From Girardinichthys multiradiatus (taxonomy: Eukaryota > Chordata > Actinopteri > Cyprinodontiformes > Goodeidae): DNA of 64,000 bases. Where the stretch lies: NCBI RefSeq assembly GCF_021462225.1, contig NC_061806.1, positions 3,095,234 to 3,159,233 on the forward strand. Reading direction: 5' to 3'. Made by a program: the position numbers and the translations under genes. The notes beneath the pieces were generated by a model. That model did not search any database. It was not told the origin of the DNA and worked only from the letters and a program-made list of their open reading frames with translations. Numbering within the stretch: position 1 is the first letter of the stretch; each line of letters starts with the position of its first letter. Positions 22,242 through 32,686 of this stretch are shown here, one piece after another.

Positions 22242-23155
22242 AACTATCTGTGTAGTTATGATGCTATAGGCTTAGGCTGCTGGAGGACATAATGACCACT
22301 TTCACCCTCTTTGCTACATTCTCACACTACTCTCCAATTTTGCATTATTTGCTGTTATTTCAGCTTTTAACTTTGTTCTCTCTTTTCTCTTCCTAGAAGC
22401 TACATCTGGCCTGGCTCTGTGTCTACCTGTGACACCTTTCTGGAGAGGGGAATCGTCCGAGCTTCTGCTGGCAACAACTTAATGCTCACCCTCTACCGAT
22501 GATCCACATGGCCCTGTCTTTCAGTGTTTAACCCTTTCTCTCTCCTAGACATGGAAATTGACTGAGCTTAACTGTGACTAACTGTATGTGATCTCTTTCA
22601 GACTCTAACCTTGAAAACTGGCTCAGAGTTTATCTGTTCTTTCTTTCTAGATGAAACGACTAAAGGAGCTACATCCATTCACATTTACGTTCCTTCCCAT
22701 AGAAAGTACTCCTGGATCAGTGCTTCTTTGTTCTCTTTGTGTCTCTGCTCTGTTCTCTCAAACCCCCAGTCGGTCATGGCAGATGGCCGCTCACACTGAG
22801 CCTGGTTCTGCTGGAGGTTTCTTCCTGTTAAAAGGGAGTTTTTCCTCTCCACTGTCGCTATATGCATGCTCAGTATGAGGGATTGCTGCAAAGTCAACAC
22901 CAGTGACTGTCCACTGTCTCTACATGTTCATCCAGGAGGAGTGAATGCTGCAAGTCACTGACTGGATGCAATCTGCTGGGTTTCCTTAGATAGAAAAACT
23001 TTTTATCCAATTTGAATAAATAACTAACTCCGATTGCACTGTTCAATGGTTAGGATTAATTGGAATGTATAAACCTGACGGTTGTGAAGAACCTTGAGAC
23101 AACATGTGTTGTGAATTAGCGCTATATAAATAAAACTGAATTGAATTGAATTGAA
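22242..23155 (+). mobile_element. L2 LINE 3' UTR copy, 5' truncated
   Basis: Closely parallels the 3' UTR of the L2 at 12300-13219, including GTAGTTATG-TGCTATAGGCT, the tract with CACATGGCCCTGTCTTTCAG, the TCCTGTTAAAAGGGAG block and the terminal GCGCTATATAAATAAA (23119-23134) followed by a TGAAT repeat tail. Because it preserves the tail but none of the reverse transcriptase, it is a typical 5'-truncated LINE insertion. Confidence 0.85.
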
Positions 23156-23159
23156 AGGC

Positions 23160-23440
23160 GCTGAATGTTTCCAAATTTGACATAAGTTTAACTCTGGCTC
23201 TTTTTCTGCCTCTGAAGTGAACCAGCATAAAGCTATTACATCCTTTAATATTTCATAGCATTCAAACATAATCATGTCATTAACAGGAAAGAATAATTTG
23301 TTCCTTGTAAAGGATTGTTCTGACCAAGGATTAGATTGATGTGTTCTGTGTTCAGCAGATGCCAAGTTCAGAAGGCATTCTTCCCATTCTTGTGATCTGC
23401 CTCTAGTGCCATGCAGCCATGTTGAAAATAAATTAAACTG
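23160..23440 (-). other. Unrecognised open frame between L2 tail and transposon arm
   Basis: The minus strand is open for about 85 codons, with words GRSQEWEECLLNLASAEH, SEQSFTRNKLFFPVND and EILKDVIALCWFTSEAEKEP. It has cysteines and a plausible globular composition, but no family was recognised. It ends in a TAAATTAAACTGAACTGAATTG tail-like stretch at about 23425-23452, so it may itself be retroelement-derived. Confidence 0.3.
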
Positions 23441-23740
23441 AACTGAATTGAATCTAGCCAGAGCAACTAGCCACTCAAGGCGGAAATACGTCACGTTGAC
23501 ACGGGGTGCACATGCGCACTCAGGTCAGTTTGCCTCTTTAAGAATAACGTGGTCCTGTCAAGCGTTTACATGCATGTTGATCGGATTGTCAATCGGCATA
23601 AACCACCCCCTCAATTGGATTACAATTTCAATACAATCCTGCTGAATCCAATCAGAATATTCCAGCTGACATGTTTACATGACACATTTTTAGCCCGATC
23701 GGTCGTTTATTCCGATTACTTATGTCAATGTAAATGTAAC

Positions 23741-24549
23741 TAATGACCCAGATGATGGCGGAGAGGCCCAACGCTAAAGAGGTGTATGGAATGTTGGAAA
23801 AAGAAAGAAAAATCCCCATCACCTAAACAATGGGCAGGGTGCTATGTTTTAATATTCCTGTGTTCTTTGTCTTTTTAATTTAGTTTAATTAGTATAACAG
23901 ATACAGTGCCTTGCGAAAGTAAAAATCCCCATCTTGGATCCAGTTGAAGAGTTTATGTCTGTTTGCCAGCAAAGAGACATCAGCGCGCTTGTCTCCCCTA
24001 TCTGGTCCCTCTCGAAGGCCGTGTGGAAGAGGACGGATGTAGTAACAGCTGTGCTTTTATTTGGGCAGTGGCGTCACAGGAAGTCCACAGTTATCCCGTT
24101 TCCTGGCTGTGCCGGAAGAAGGTTAATGCACTTTATTTTGAAAAGTTCAGGAAAGTCTATAGCAGAGTTTAATGTTGAAATCCATGGCTGGGTCCCAACA
24201 TCCCCACTTTTAGTTCCGAAGAATGGGATGAAGTCCACAGTCTTTGGGGCTAAACATCCATCCTCAGCCATGTGAAAATAGTCACTGGGTTCCTGTAGGT
24301 AGGCAGAGTTCAACAGTTCATTTTGGTTCAGAGGTTAGTGTTTGGACAGGAGTGAGGGCAGAGACTAACACTAATAAAATGTTTAAATAAAAAAAAAATT
24401 TAAAAAAATCATGCAATAATTTTCACAACTTAATAATACTGCTTTAAAACCTCAATAATTTCTCAAGTTCAAAACCATAAGAAAGAAAAAGATTAAAACA
24501 GAATATAGGGTGTTGGAAATGATTTACCATCTCATACCTTAGATAGATT
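23741..24549. other. No clear gene; possible LTR remnant on minus strand
   Basis: An 18-base stretch identical to the Tc1 terminus at 53356 (CAGTGCCTTGCGAAAGTA) lies at about 23906-23923. On the minus strand 24330-23935 contains two AATAAA-like signals and a GC-rich end, which could be the LTR of the gag fragment next to it, but no second copy is present to prove this. Confidence 0.35.
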
Positions 24550-25437
24550 TTACAGGGTTGATTCTGGACTGCAACGGCTTGCCGTGTCTTTTAAGAACGT
24601 CGTTACCTCAGTCATAACACACCTGCAGATCATCTCAAACTCCTCCTCTGTGATGACATCTTTGGAGTGGCTCCACTCTTTACCACCAACCTTACAGTTC
24701 AATGTTGCTCTGTGAAAAGGTGTTTGTCTTTTAACTGGCTGCTTGTCTTTTGGCTGACGCCAGTTACCACTCCCCTGGTTCTGTTGCATCACTTGGGGAC
24801 TTACTTTGCGCTTCTTCGGCCTGTTCTCAGTTTGAATGTTTAACACTTTAACTTTGCCTTTTCCTGCTCTGTCTGAATGGACACGTGTTTCCCACACAAG
24901 CTGAGCATATCTACGAGTCTCCTGCATGGAGAGATTCTCTGTTATGCAATGCAAGGTCACGTCATACTGCACGCTTACATGGAGGTTGTGACGGAACAAA
25001 GACTTAAAAGTGTGGTCTTCTTCAAGACCTGGAGCATAACATCCTTGAAAATAAGCTGTCTTTAAACGGTGGAAATATTCTCTGGGAGGTTCATACTGTT
25101 TTTGCAAAACTGTCAAAGCATTAATAGTGGCAGCGGCTTCATCTCTGTAAACATAGTACTCTTCTCTAAGAGCCTGGCAGAGAGCTGGATAACTGTCACT
25201 AATTTCTGGAGGAAGAGTTTTTACGAACAGATGAACACTCTTAGCTGTTATTTTCCAAATGAGTCTCGGCTTCTCACGATCAGAAGGAAAACGCAAGTCA
25301 AGAAGACAATGTTCAACCTCAAGCAGGTAAGCCTCAATATTTGACTCCTGGCTACCTGGATCAAAAACTTCTATGTCCTTAGCAAGGAATTCAAGCTGTT
25401 TGAAACGGACACTATGCTCCCATGTGTGGTGCGGATT
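24550..25437 (-). pseudogene. Retroelement gag-like fragment
   Basis: One continuous minus-strand frame of about 295 codons (no ATG at its 5' side; an internal ATG gives 248 codons from 25296). It is rich in helix-forming residues, with a WxxxLxxxIWKI-type capsid pattern, a YHRLKTAY motif and a basic KRKVSPQ tail, as in the capsid and nucleocapsid-proximal parts of LTR-retroelement or retrovirus Gag. No CCHC zinc knuckle is present. The 5' end is cut at 25437, where the opposite-strand retroviral segment begins, and no pol follows. The family is uncertain; Gag is inferred from composition and motif spacing. Confidence 0.55.
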
Positions 25438-25439
25438 AT

Positions 25440-25806
25440 AGAAGAAATGTGAATGTTAAGTGTTTTTGCTGATATTAAACGGGAGTGACTGTGAGGAACG
25501 CTGACTGACTGCCTGTGTGTGTGTGTATCTGGGTGAAGCAGCAGAGAGCGGGCTCGCCATGGCTGTTTATGAAATACACTGTATTGTCTGGTCAACCTTG
25601 CGGTGTTAACAAGGACAATACAGAGATAAGCGGATTTTATATGCATATTGTGAAACGTGAATTGAACATTAATTTCACAGGATTTTAAACAATGAGAGGA
25701 ATTCCCGGAATTTCCGGAAAATCCAGGATGGTTAGATATAAACACACAATTAACTAACAATCAAGCACTGGTTCTCCAAACGAGAGGTAAGGAGGAAGGT
25801 GATAAA
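25440..25806 (+). promoter_or_regulatory. Leader of the endogenous retrovirus-like unit
   Basis: Precedes the gag-like frame. It contains a strong splice-donor match (GAGAGGTAAGGAG, junction at about 25785) and a pair of TTCCCGGAA / TTCCGGAA motifs at 25702-25719. No LTR ends or primer-binding site were identified. The role as leader is inferred from position. Confidence 0.35.
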
Positions 25807-27513
25807 ATGAAAAAGAAGATCGAAAAAAAGGTAAGACAACCAATGAAGGCGGATGGAATTAATTTGACGGACAAGTGGAATTTAGGTGATTGGTTTAGAA
25901 AGAAAATGAACACAGAGAAGAAAAACAGACAGGAAGCACAAGGTAAGTTAAATGAAGCTACTGCTTGGTCTAAAAGTAAGTACAACACAAACATACATAA
26001 ATATGAAAAAAAAGAACGCTTCTGGGGAGACATGATTTTAATACATCAAGGAGCAAAACACACAATGACGCACAAAAAACCCAGAGGAGGAGACAAGAAG
26101 GAGGGGTCAAAATCAGCTCAGGGGACGTCCAGACAGACCGCCCCCATATAGACGCTCCTCCCCATGCAGCTCCCTCACTGGTGCACCCACACCGCCCCCT
26201 GGTGGATTGTACCCTATATTGGAAATAGAAAATGGAACACTTATACTGCATGGCTTAGAGATTCCAGAAGGGGGGACTGGATCTGTCAGTGGAACTTCCG
26301 GATTATCTATGTCAGCATCTGCTGGCTCATTTCTGGATGCGGAAAAAGCAGCATTTCAGGACAGAGAGGTAAGAGAAAGACAAGAACAACATCAAAGAAG
26401 CCTGAGCAAAACAAATCCCTTTCGCTCACCCCCACAACAATCCTCCCAACCTGCTTCTATAATTTCAGAGGCTGGGGCACGGGGGCCAGGCTCTGGCTTA
26501 CAAGGAGCACGGACTGATCCGGTGGGATCAGTGGGTTTAATGCTAAGTGGATCCTGGAGGCCAGATAGGGTTTTGTGTCCCAATCCTTTTCTCACACTCA
26601 CACCTTGTTACACCTCTACCCCAGCTGTAGAGCTGCAGGAAAACAGGCACAGCATGCCACAGGAAGATGGAGAAGACAGAGCTGATCCGCAGCAAAACCA
26701 TCCTGAGGACGGATCCCCAATACGCAGTCAGACAGTTGGACAGTTAAGGGAACATTTAACCCGCAAAGCTGCAGCTAAACCAGAAGGCTTTAGTTGTGCC
26801 CCAAAAACCAATTATCCCCTTTTACAGCAAAAAGGCTCTGGAGCCTCTCGCTGGGCGACATTACGGCTCTCAGTGACAAGTTGCCCCCCATAACTGAAAG
26901 AGCAGCAGTGTGGCTCCAGACTTTAGACACCCTGACGGCAGGCACCACGCTAGCATTGGGAGATTATAGAGCAGTGGCAGTACGGTGCATGCCACACCAC
27001 ACATGTAGAGAGATTGAGACTGCTGCTTACACCTCAGGAGCCCCGGATTCTGACCTCTTCACCCAGCATGTCCACTGGCTTGGTGATGCATTGAGAACAG
27101 CATACCCTGTAACCAGGGGATGCACCATCCCTAAGTTTGAATGGGACCCTAAAATTAACCCCAGGGAATACCTGGACCAGTGTAAATCCATGTGGCAAAC
27201 TCAGACAGGGACTAATCCGGCCAATGAAGGGGCACAGTGAGACTGGTTCAGGGATGCTGTCCTTAAAGGACTACCCCAAAAGGTAAAAGCCAGTATGGAC
27301 GACAATCCTGACATGCTTGGAGCGGACACTGGAACTTGGGATCGCCATCTGATCCATCACCTGTCCAAAATAAGAGAGGAACATAAGAAAGATGAGGAGG
27401 AACCTAAGACCCTGCAGGCACAATTGTTAAAAATGCACACCAGAAGACCCTTCTCACCCAATTCATGGGGCAGAATAATCCCCTGGGGTGAGAAAGCGTT
27501 CATTTACACCTAA
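25807..27513 (+). pseudogene. Endogenous retrovirus gag-like region, broken
   Basis: Three linked open stretches on the plus strand. 25807-26151: basic, Lys/Trp-rich N-terminal part, possibly matrix. 26207-26893: Pro/Ser/Gln-rich linker typical of the region between matrix and capsid. 26794-27513: helical capsid-like part in another frame, interrupted by one TGA at 27238-27240. Breaks are thus a stop at 26149, a frame change in the 26794-26893 overlap and the stop at 27238. Gag identity rests on the order of basic, proline-rich and helical segments and on the env frame downstream. No zinc knuckle, protease, reverse transcriptase or integrase follows. Confidence 0.6.
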
Positions 27514-27813
27514 AGGTTAGTCTACACCTTAGGTGCACTGTCAGATCAGTGGTCCCACCAATAGGGGCAGAATAATCCTCTGGTGAGACCACTTAGCTCC
27601 AGGTCAGTGTACACCTGTGAGTGAAGACCAGGACATCACACAGAAGAGGTAGATGTGATTGAGCTTTCCTGTCTTTCACTGGTGGTCGTAGCTGCTCTCC
27701 CACCGAAGAACTGAACTGAACACTCTGAACTTTTCAAAAAAAAAAAAAAGAGGTCTTTTGTGTTTCACCATATTGTTAATCCTTATCTTCCTTTGCAGGT
27801 ACCTTTGAAAATA
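27514..27813 (+). other. Gag-env junction with duplicated segment and splice acceptor
   Basis: This 300-bp stretch stands where pol would be. GGGGCAGAATAATCC occurs at 27566 and a near-identical copy at about 27468, with neighbouring AGGT-AGT-TACACCT words also repeated about 90 bp apart, i.e. a partial tandem duplication. An A-run (27736-27749) is followed by a pyrimidine-rich tract ending in CAG at 27796-27798, a good splice acceptor placed 15 bases before the env ATG. Confidence 0.6.
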
Positions 27814-29124
27814 ATGGGAGGTAAAAATCTAGGACCCAGGCCCCTTAAGGGTTGGGTCACGGGAGGTATAGGTGTTTTATCATTTTTCATTGTCACATTG
27901 ATTCCAGGTTTGTATTGTGAACTTCCATTCCAGACATGCTCTGACAGCCGCCAAACTGAGCAAATGTTCAAACGCGCAACCAATAAGGGAAAAGCGGACT
28001 GGTGCCTGGCTAAATACGAGGGGATAGAGCTCAATTATATTTGTGGGGCCACCACCACCTTTTCTTTTGACCTCTGTCCGGTAGTGAATTGCGGGAATGG
28101 CGGAACCGGGTGGGAAGGTTATGCCATTTATTTATGCATGGACGAAAGATGGTCTAAGTACTGTAAACAATGAAGGGACTCCTGGCCCATACCCCTACCA
28201 TGTGGCTCTTGGAGCGGGGGGACTAGTTGGACGGGCTCTGGATGGACTCCTGATAAAAAGGCAGTACCCGGTAATTTGACAATTATCAGCATCCAGCGCG
28301 GCACGCCAGGTGGAGCCATTACCAACGGCTCTTGCAGTATGGCAGTCAGGAACAGACACATGGGACCAATAAAAATTAATTTTCAAACACTGTCTGTGCA
28401 CCAGGACAACACAATTACCGTCCCACCGACAGTCAGGCCAAAAAATAAACCCCAGGTGATGGAACTTGATTATTCCAAATTGAAACCTATAGAGGTAATC
28501 CAAATGGCCACAGGATATACCGAAGATAACCTTTGGCTTCAGTGGATAGCACAAACAGCAAAAGAACAAAGTAGAGCTGAGTGTGTGGCCTGTGCCTCGG
28601 CCCGACCACATCTTACCACCGATCCTGCCCCTCTGTATCCAGAGGACACGTGGGGTTACAATTGTATGATACAACTAACTAAGGAGGCCACACCAGCTAA
28701 CTGCGCCACACTAGCCAGCATTTTTCCTCCCATTCCCAATAACACCAAAACAGGACCATTTACCCTTCAAAAAGGGAATGGTACTTATACTTGTTTTAAT
28801 TTTACTGCTCAGAACCCTAAAATCAATGTGGGACAGATCCCCTTAGATTGGTGTAATAGGACCGCTTCAGGCGGGGGCATTGGACGTTGGGCAAGGTCAG
28901 GACTCTACTATTATTGCGGAGACCATAGACTGCTCACTAATATCCCACAAGAGACTGTAGGATTGTGTGCCATGGTTAGGCTACAGGCACCACTGGTCCT
29001 AATAGGACCTAATATAACATCTGCCCCGACCACTGCAGGTTTAGTGAATTTAAGAGCTGAGTTGGATTCAAGTGAAAAATTAGAAGACATTTCAAATTGC
29101 ACATACACATACTTCTTTTATTGA
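27814..29124 (+). pseudogene. Endogenous retrovirus env surface subunit, one in-frame stop, no TM
   Basis: The frame from ATG 27814 runs to 29124 with a single in-frame TGA at 28171-28173; otherwise it stays open for about 435 codons. Near the start is a hydrophobic segment (about residues 15-35) that would serve as signal peptide. The rest is cysteine-rich with at least six N-glycosylation sequons and a CxxC pair near the middle (about 28581-28592), all usual for a retroviral surface subunit. There is no furin-like site, fusion peptide or transmembrane subunit; the frame ends in AT-rich DNA. A splice acceptor sits just upstream. Only the surface part therefore remains. Retroviral Env is a confident class; the genus is not. 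Confidence 0.7.
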
Positions 29125-30497
29125 ACATTCACTCAAACACCTGCAGTACAGTTGCACTTAACTTCAGCATAGGCTGTATAGTTTTTAGAGGTGCAACAAA
29201 AGCAATAAAACCATCCTGAAAACATTAAACCTGTTAAAAAAACTAGAAAACTACGACACAAATGCAATTTATTTTTTAAAACAATATTTTTTTGTTAAAA
29301 TATTTTTATTCTGTCACTTATACAGTTGTATATTCATATTGGGTAGTTTTTTTTGCTGTTGCAATATAACATTTCCCAAGTACATTTATCTATTGTATGT
29401 CTTAATATGTCTGGAGGGATTTGTCAGGTTTTTCTACAGTACTCTGAGCATTTTGTGAGTGTATCACACATAAAACCCGTTTGCTTACAGTATTTTTGAA
29501 GAGATCCAGGTATTTGGGGCAGAGTTGCAAGAATTTCATCTACTAATGTTGGAAGCAGAAAAAAGGAATTCTGGAGGTGTTTCATTTGTGCATCTTTAAA
29601 GTTTTTGTCAAATAAAATGTCACACTCCAGGTGCTGAGTTGCTGTCCATATAAGCAGCTTGTAGCTTTGCAGCCACAGGCACATCATTGTCAACTGAACC
29701 TGGAATAAATGTAAAAAAAGTTTACAGTTTCTTTAAATGAAGCTTTACAAGTACCTGTCACATTAGATAATCAATTAACAATATTTACCCAGATGGTGGT
29801 AATATTTGCCTATTGGGAAGAATGAGATACTTCAACTCTTCTTCTGATGCCACCATTTGGAGGAGTAAAAAACTCTGTAACATGCGTTCATTAGGGGAGA
29901 TTTGATCATAAGAGGCTGTGCTGAGTCCAAAATTCCATCTGGAATTTTTGGCAAATATGACTTTTGGCAATTATGCTATGAGGCTAACAAAATAAAAAAT
30001 AAAAAGTCAACCATAAACCAATCCCCCAACCTCCTGGATCTCTTTGCTAGTCGCCACTAGTAATATCTCTGCTACCTTTCATTTTCAATCAATCTTCAGA
30101 TATTTCTATATCAACCGCCCACACTTATCTCTTAGTGCCAGGACTGTGGAAGACCAAACCTACCAGACTTAAGGAATTAGGGATTAAGAAAATAAATAGC
30201 TTAGAAATTAATTTCTCACCCAATAAATAGTTTAAGAAATTAATTAATGTACCATTAAATGCAACAAATTAAAAAATAACTGATTAAAATATCAGACATA
30301 AATAGATATTTCCATTTTGATCTTAAGCTGAGATATTTTATGTCGGCGCCATTATTTTTCTTTTGACGAGATCTAAATTTTTTCAATTATTATTTTCTGC
30401 AGCTCTTTTATTTTGTTTGAAATTTATTCTCTTTATAAAAAATTTCTTTACTTCAAAAGTATAATTAGTTTTTTTTTTTTTAGATTAATGTTTTTGT
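29125..30497. other. AT-rich DNA; unrecognised 89-codon frame at 29424-29693 (minus)
   Basis: The minus-strand frame at 29693-29424 has a plausible protein composition (two QxxxCxxxxF-like cysteines, LPTLVDEILATLPQIPGS) and is preceded by an AG acceptor-like site. A second frame, 29970-29785, ends at GGGTAAAT, a donor-like site, but the two do not join in phase. No homology was recognised. The remainder is AT-rich without features. Confidence 0.3.
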
Positions 30498-30845
30498 TGG
30501 GCTGCATGGTGGTGCAGTTGGTAGCACTGTTGCCTTGCTGCAAGAAGGTCCTGGGTTCAACTCCCTGCTGGGGGTCTTTCTGCATGGAGTTTGCATGTTC
30601 TTCCTGTGCATGCATGGGTTCTCTCTGGTTACTCCGGCTTCCTCCCTCAGTCCAAAAACATGACTGTTAGATAAATTGGTCTCTCTAAATTGCCTTTAGG
30701 TGCAAGTGAGTGTGTGTGCACGTGGTTGTTTGTCCTGTGTGTGTCTGTGTTGCTCTGCGATGGACTGGCGACCTGTCCAGGGTGTACACCACCTCCTGCC
30801 GATAGACTGCTGGAGATAGGCATCAGCTTCCCAGCGACCCACTAT
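30498..30845 (+). mobile_element. tRNA-like SINE
   Basis: GGTGGTGCAGTTGGTAGCAC is an A-box-like start (about 30508) and GGGTTCAACTCC (about 30551) a degenerate B box. The body carries phrases common to a widespread teleost SINE-like repeat: TGCATGGAGTTTGCATG, CCGGCTTCCTCC, GATGGACTGGCGACC. The 3' boundary is near 30845; no duplication was resolved. Confidence 0.75.
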
Positions 30846-31099
30846 GTAAGAAGCGAAAGAAAATGACTGTTTCTGTCCTTGTCCTTTAATTTCTTCAACA
30901 TAGATGTATTTTTTTTCTACAATTGTATTGAAAATAACAGCAAATAGTAACAGCAACATTTACTAATATGCAACATTTAAAAGGTCAAACAAGTAGACAG
31001 AAGTGTAAACCTATATTAACCCATCCCTCCCCCTCAACTTTGATCCAATCACTACTTATTCATCAAGAATAACGAGATAATTTGATGCAAAGGTTGTAA
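30846..31099. other. AT-rich DNA, no gene seen
   Basis: No recognisable frames or repeats beyond short A/T runs. Confidence 0.45.
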
Positions 31100-31530
31100 T
31101 TCAAAACAATAAAAAAGCAAAAAAATAAATAAATAAATACATTAAGTGCATTCCATAACCCCCCATGACTATCATCTTAAGACAATAATACAATGTACAG
31201 CAATATAAAAGGTAATAATAATAGTAATAATAATTCTGATATTCATCTATTGTCATGTTTTTATTCCGTGTTTTAAACTTTTTCATGTTTGGACATTTTT
31301 CCGCATTCAGATTCTTCCAAAGCTTCACTCCACAGACAGAAATACAGAAAGTTTTTCTTGTTGTTCTAATTATGTTTTTTTTAAATATTGACCTATACCT
31401 GTTAACTCATAAACTCCTTCCCTTCTCTTGAATACTTTCTGGCAGTGGTTATTTTTATTAGAGCTGTTTGTCAGTAACTTCTTATAATTTTGAGTGTATA
31501 AATAAAGGCTTAGTATGATCCATGACATGG
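31100..31530 (-). pseudogene. LINE ORF2 C-terminal remnant (I/Nimbus-like)
   Basis: The minus strand reads RTTRKTFCISVCGVKLWKNLN (split here as RTTRKTFCIS and VCGVKLWKNLN), then NMKKFKTRNKNM. The GxKLWN-L block near the C-terminus is characteristic of several non-LTR retrotransposon ORF2 proteins. About 70 codons survive, followed by an AATAAT-rich 3' part. The clade is tentative. Confidence 0.55.
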
Positions 31531-31540
31531 AACCAAGTAT

Positions 31541-31629
31541 CCTGACCCACATGCAGAAACCGAGACATAAGTCAGATTGGAGGTAAGAAGTATTTATTTT
31601 TGAAAACATTTAGAAACTGAATGTGTTGC
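31541..31629. other. LTR-like fragment left of a Tc1 insertion
   Basis: TATCCTGACCCACATGCAGA resembles the start of LTRs such as the one at 20.4 kb (CTGACCC-A-ATGCAGAGA). Its continuation may be the sequence beyond 32685. Weak. Confidence 0.3.
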
Positions 31630-32684
31630 AGGGCTTCAGTAATTGGGTTCGACTGAACATCCATGATGTAAATCTCCCGTTCCACCACATCCTAAAGGTG
31701 CTCTATTGGATTGAGATCTGGTGACTGTGGAGGTCATTTGAGTCCAGTGAACTCATTGTCATGTTCAAGAAACCAGTCTGAGATGATTCGTGCTTTGTGA
31801 CATGGCGCGCTATCCTGCTGGAAGTAACCATCAGAAGATGGGTACACTGTGGTCATAAAGGGATGGACATGGTGAGCAACAATTCTCAGGTAGGCTGTGA
31901 CGTTGACACGATGCTCAATTGGTACTAAGGGGCCCAAAGTGTGTCAAGGAAATATCTCCCACACCATTACACCACCAGCCTGAACCGTTGATACAAGGCA
32001 GGATGGATCCATGCTTTCATGTTGTTCATGACAAATTCTGACCCTACCATCCGAATGTCGCAGCAGAAATCGAGACTCATCAGACCAGGCAATGTTTTTC
32101 CAATCTTCTATTGTCCAATTTTGGTGAACCTGTGCGAATTGTAGCTTCAGTTTCCTGTTCTTAGCTGACAGGAGTGGCACCCGGTGTGGTCTTCTGCTGC
32201 TGTAGCCCAACCGCCTCAAGGTTTGACATGTTGTGTGTTCAGAGATGCTCTTCTGCATGCCTTGGTTGTAACGAGTGGTTATTTGAGTTACTGTTGCCTT
32301 TCTGTCAGCTCAACCAGTCTGGCCATTCACCTCTGACCTCTGGCATCAACAAGGCATTTTCACCCACAGAACTGCCGCTCACTGGATATTTTCTCTTTTT
32401 TGGACCATTCTCTGTAAACCCTAGAGATGGTAGTGTGTGAAAATTCCAGTAGATCAGCAGTTTCTGAAATACTCAGACCAGCCCGTCTGGCACCAACAAT
32501 CATGCCACGTTCAAAGTCACTTAAATCACCTTTCATCCCCATTCTGATGCTCGGTTTGAGATGCAGCCGATTGTCTTGAACATGTCTACATGCCTAAATG
32601 CATTGAGTTGCTGCCATGTGATTGGCTGATTAGAAATTTGCATTAACAAGCAGTTGGTGTACCTAATAAAGTGGCCGGTGAGTG
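31630..32684 (-). mobile_element. Tc1-like transposon, one TIR lost
   Basis: The right end reads, on the minus strand, CACTCACCGGCCACTTTATT, the known terminus of a widespread fish Tc1 family, followed by TA at 32685-32686. Transposase on the minus strand: 32542-32360 with GMIVGARRAGLSISETADLL (helix-turn-helix), 32258-31944 with [18 protein letters not shown] (first catalytic D), 31937-31734 with YFQQDSAPCHKARI (second D), and SPDLNPIEHL (catalytic E) at about 31715-31685. Frameshifts near 32350, 32260 and 31940. The left end stops near 31630 without a TIR. All three catalytic residues are still encoded, though not in one frame. Confidence 0.88.
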
Positions 32685-32686
32685 TA

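Larger units (their letters stand above)
21941..23740. mobile_element. DNA transposon shell with long TIRs, holding an L2 fragment
   Basis: The left end GCTACGTTTACATGAACATA (21941) and the right end, read on the other strand, GTTACATTTACATTGACATA (from 23740) match at 15 of 20 bases, and both continue into a GATCGGA-type block (about 21969; 23695-23703), giving imperfect TIRs of about 40 bp. Flanks are TAATA and TAATG, so the duplication is uncertain. No transposase was recognised. The left arm runs to about 22200 and the right arm from about 23440; the L2 3' end and an unknown ORF lie between. The superfamily is not determined. Confidence 0.6.
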
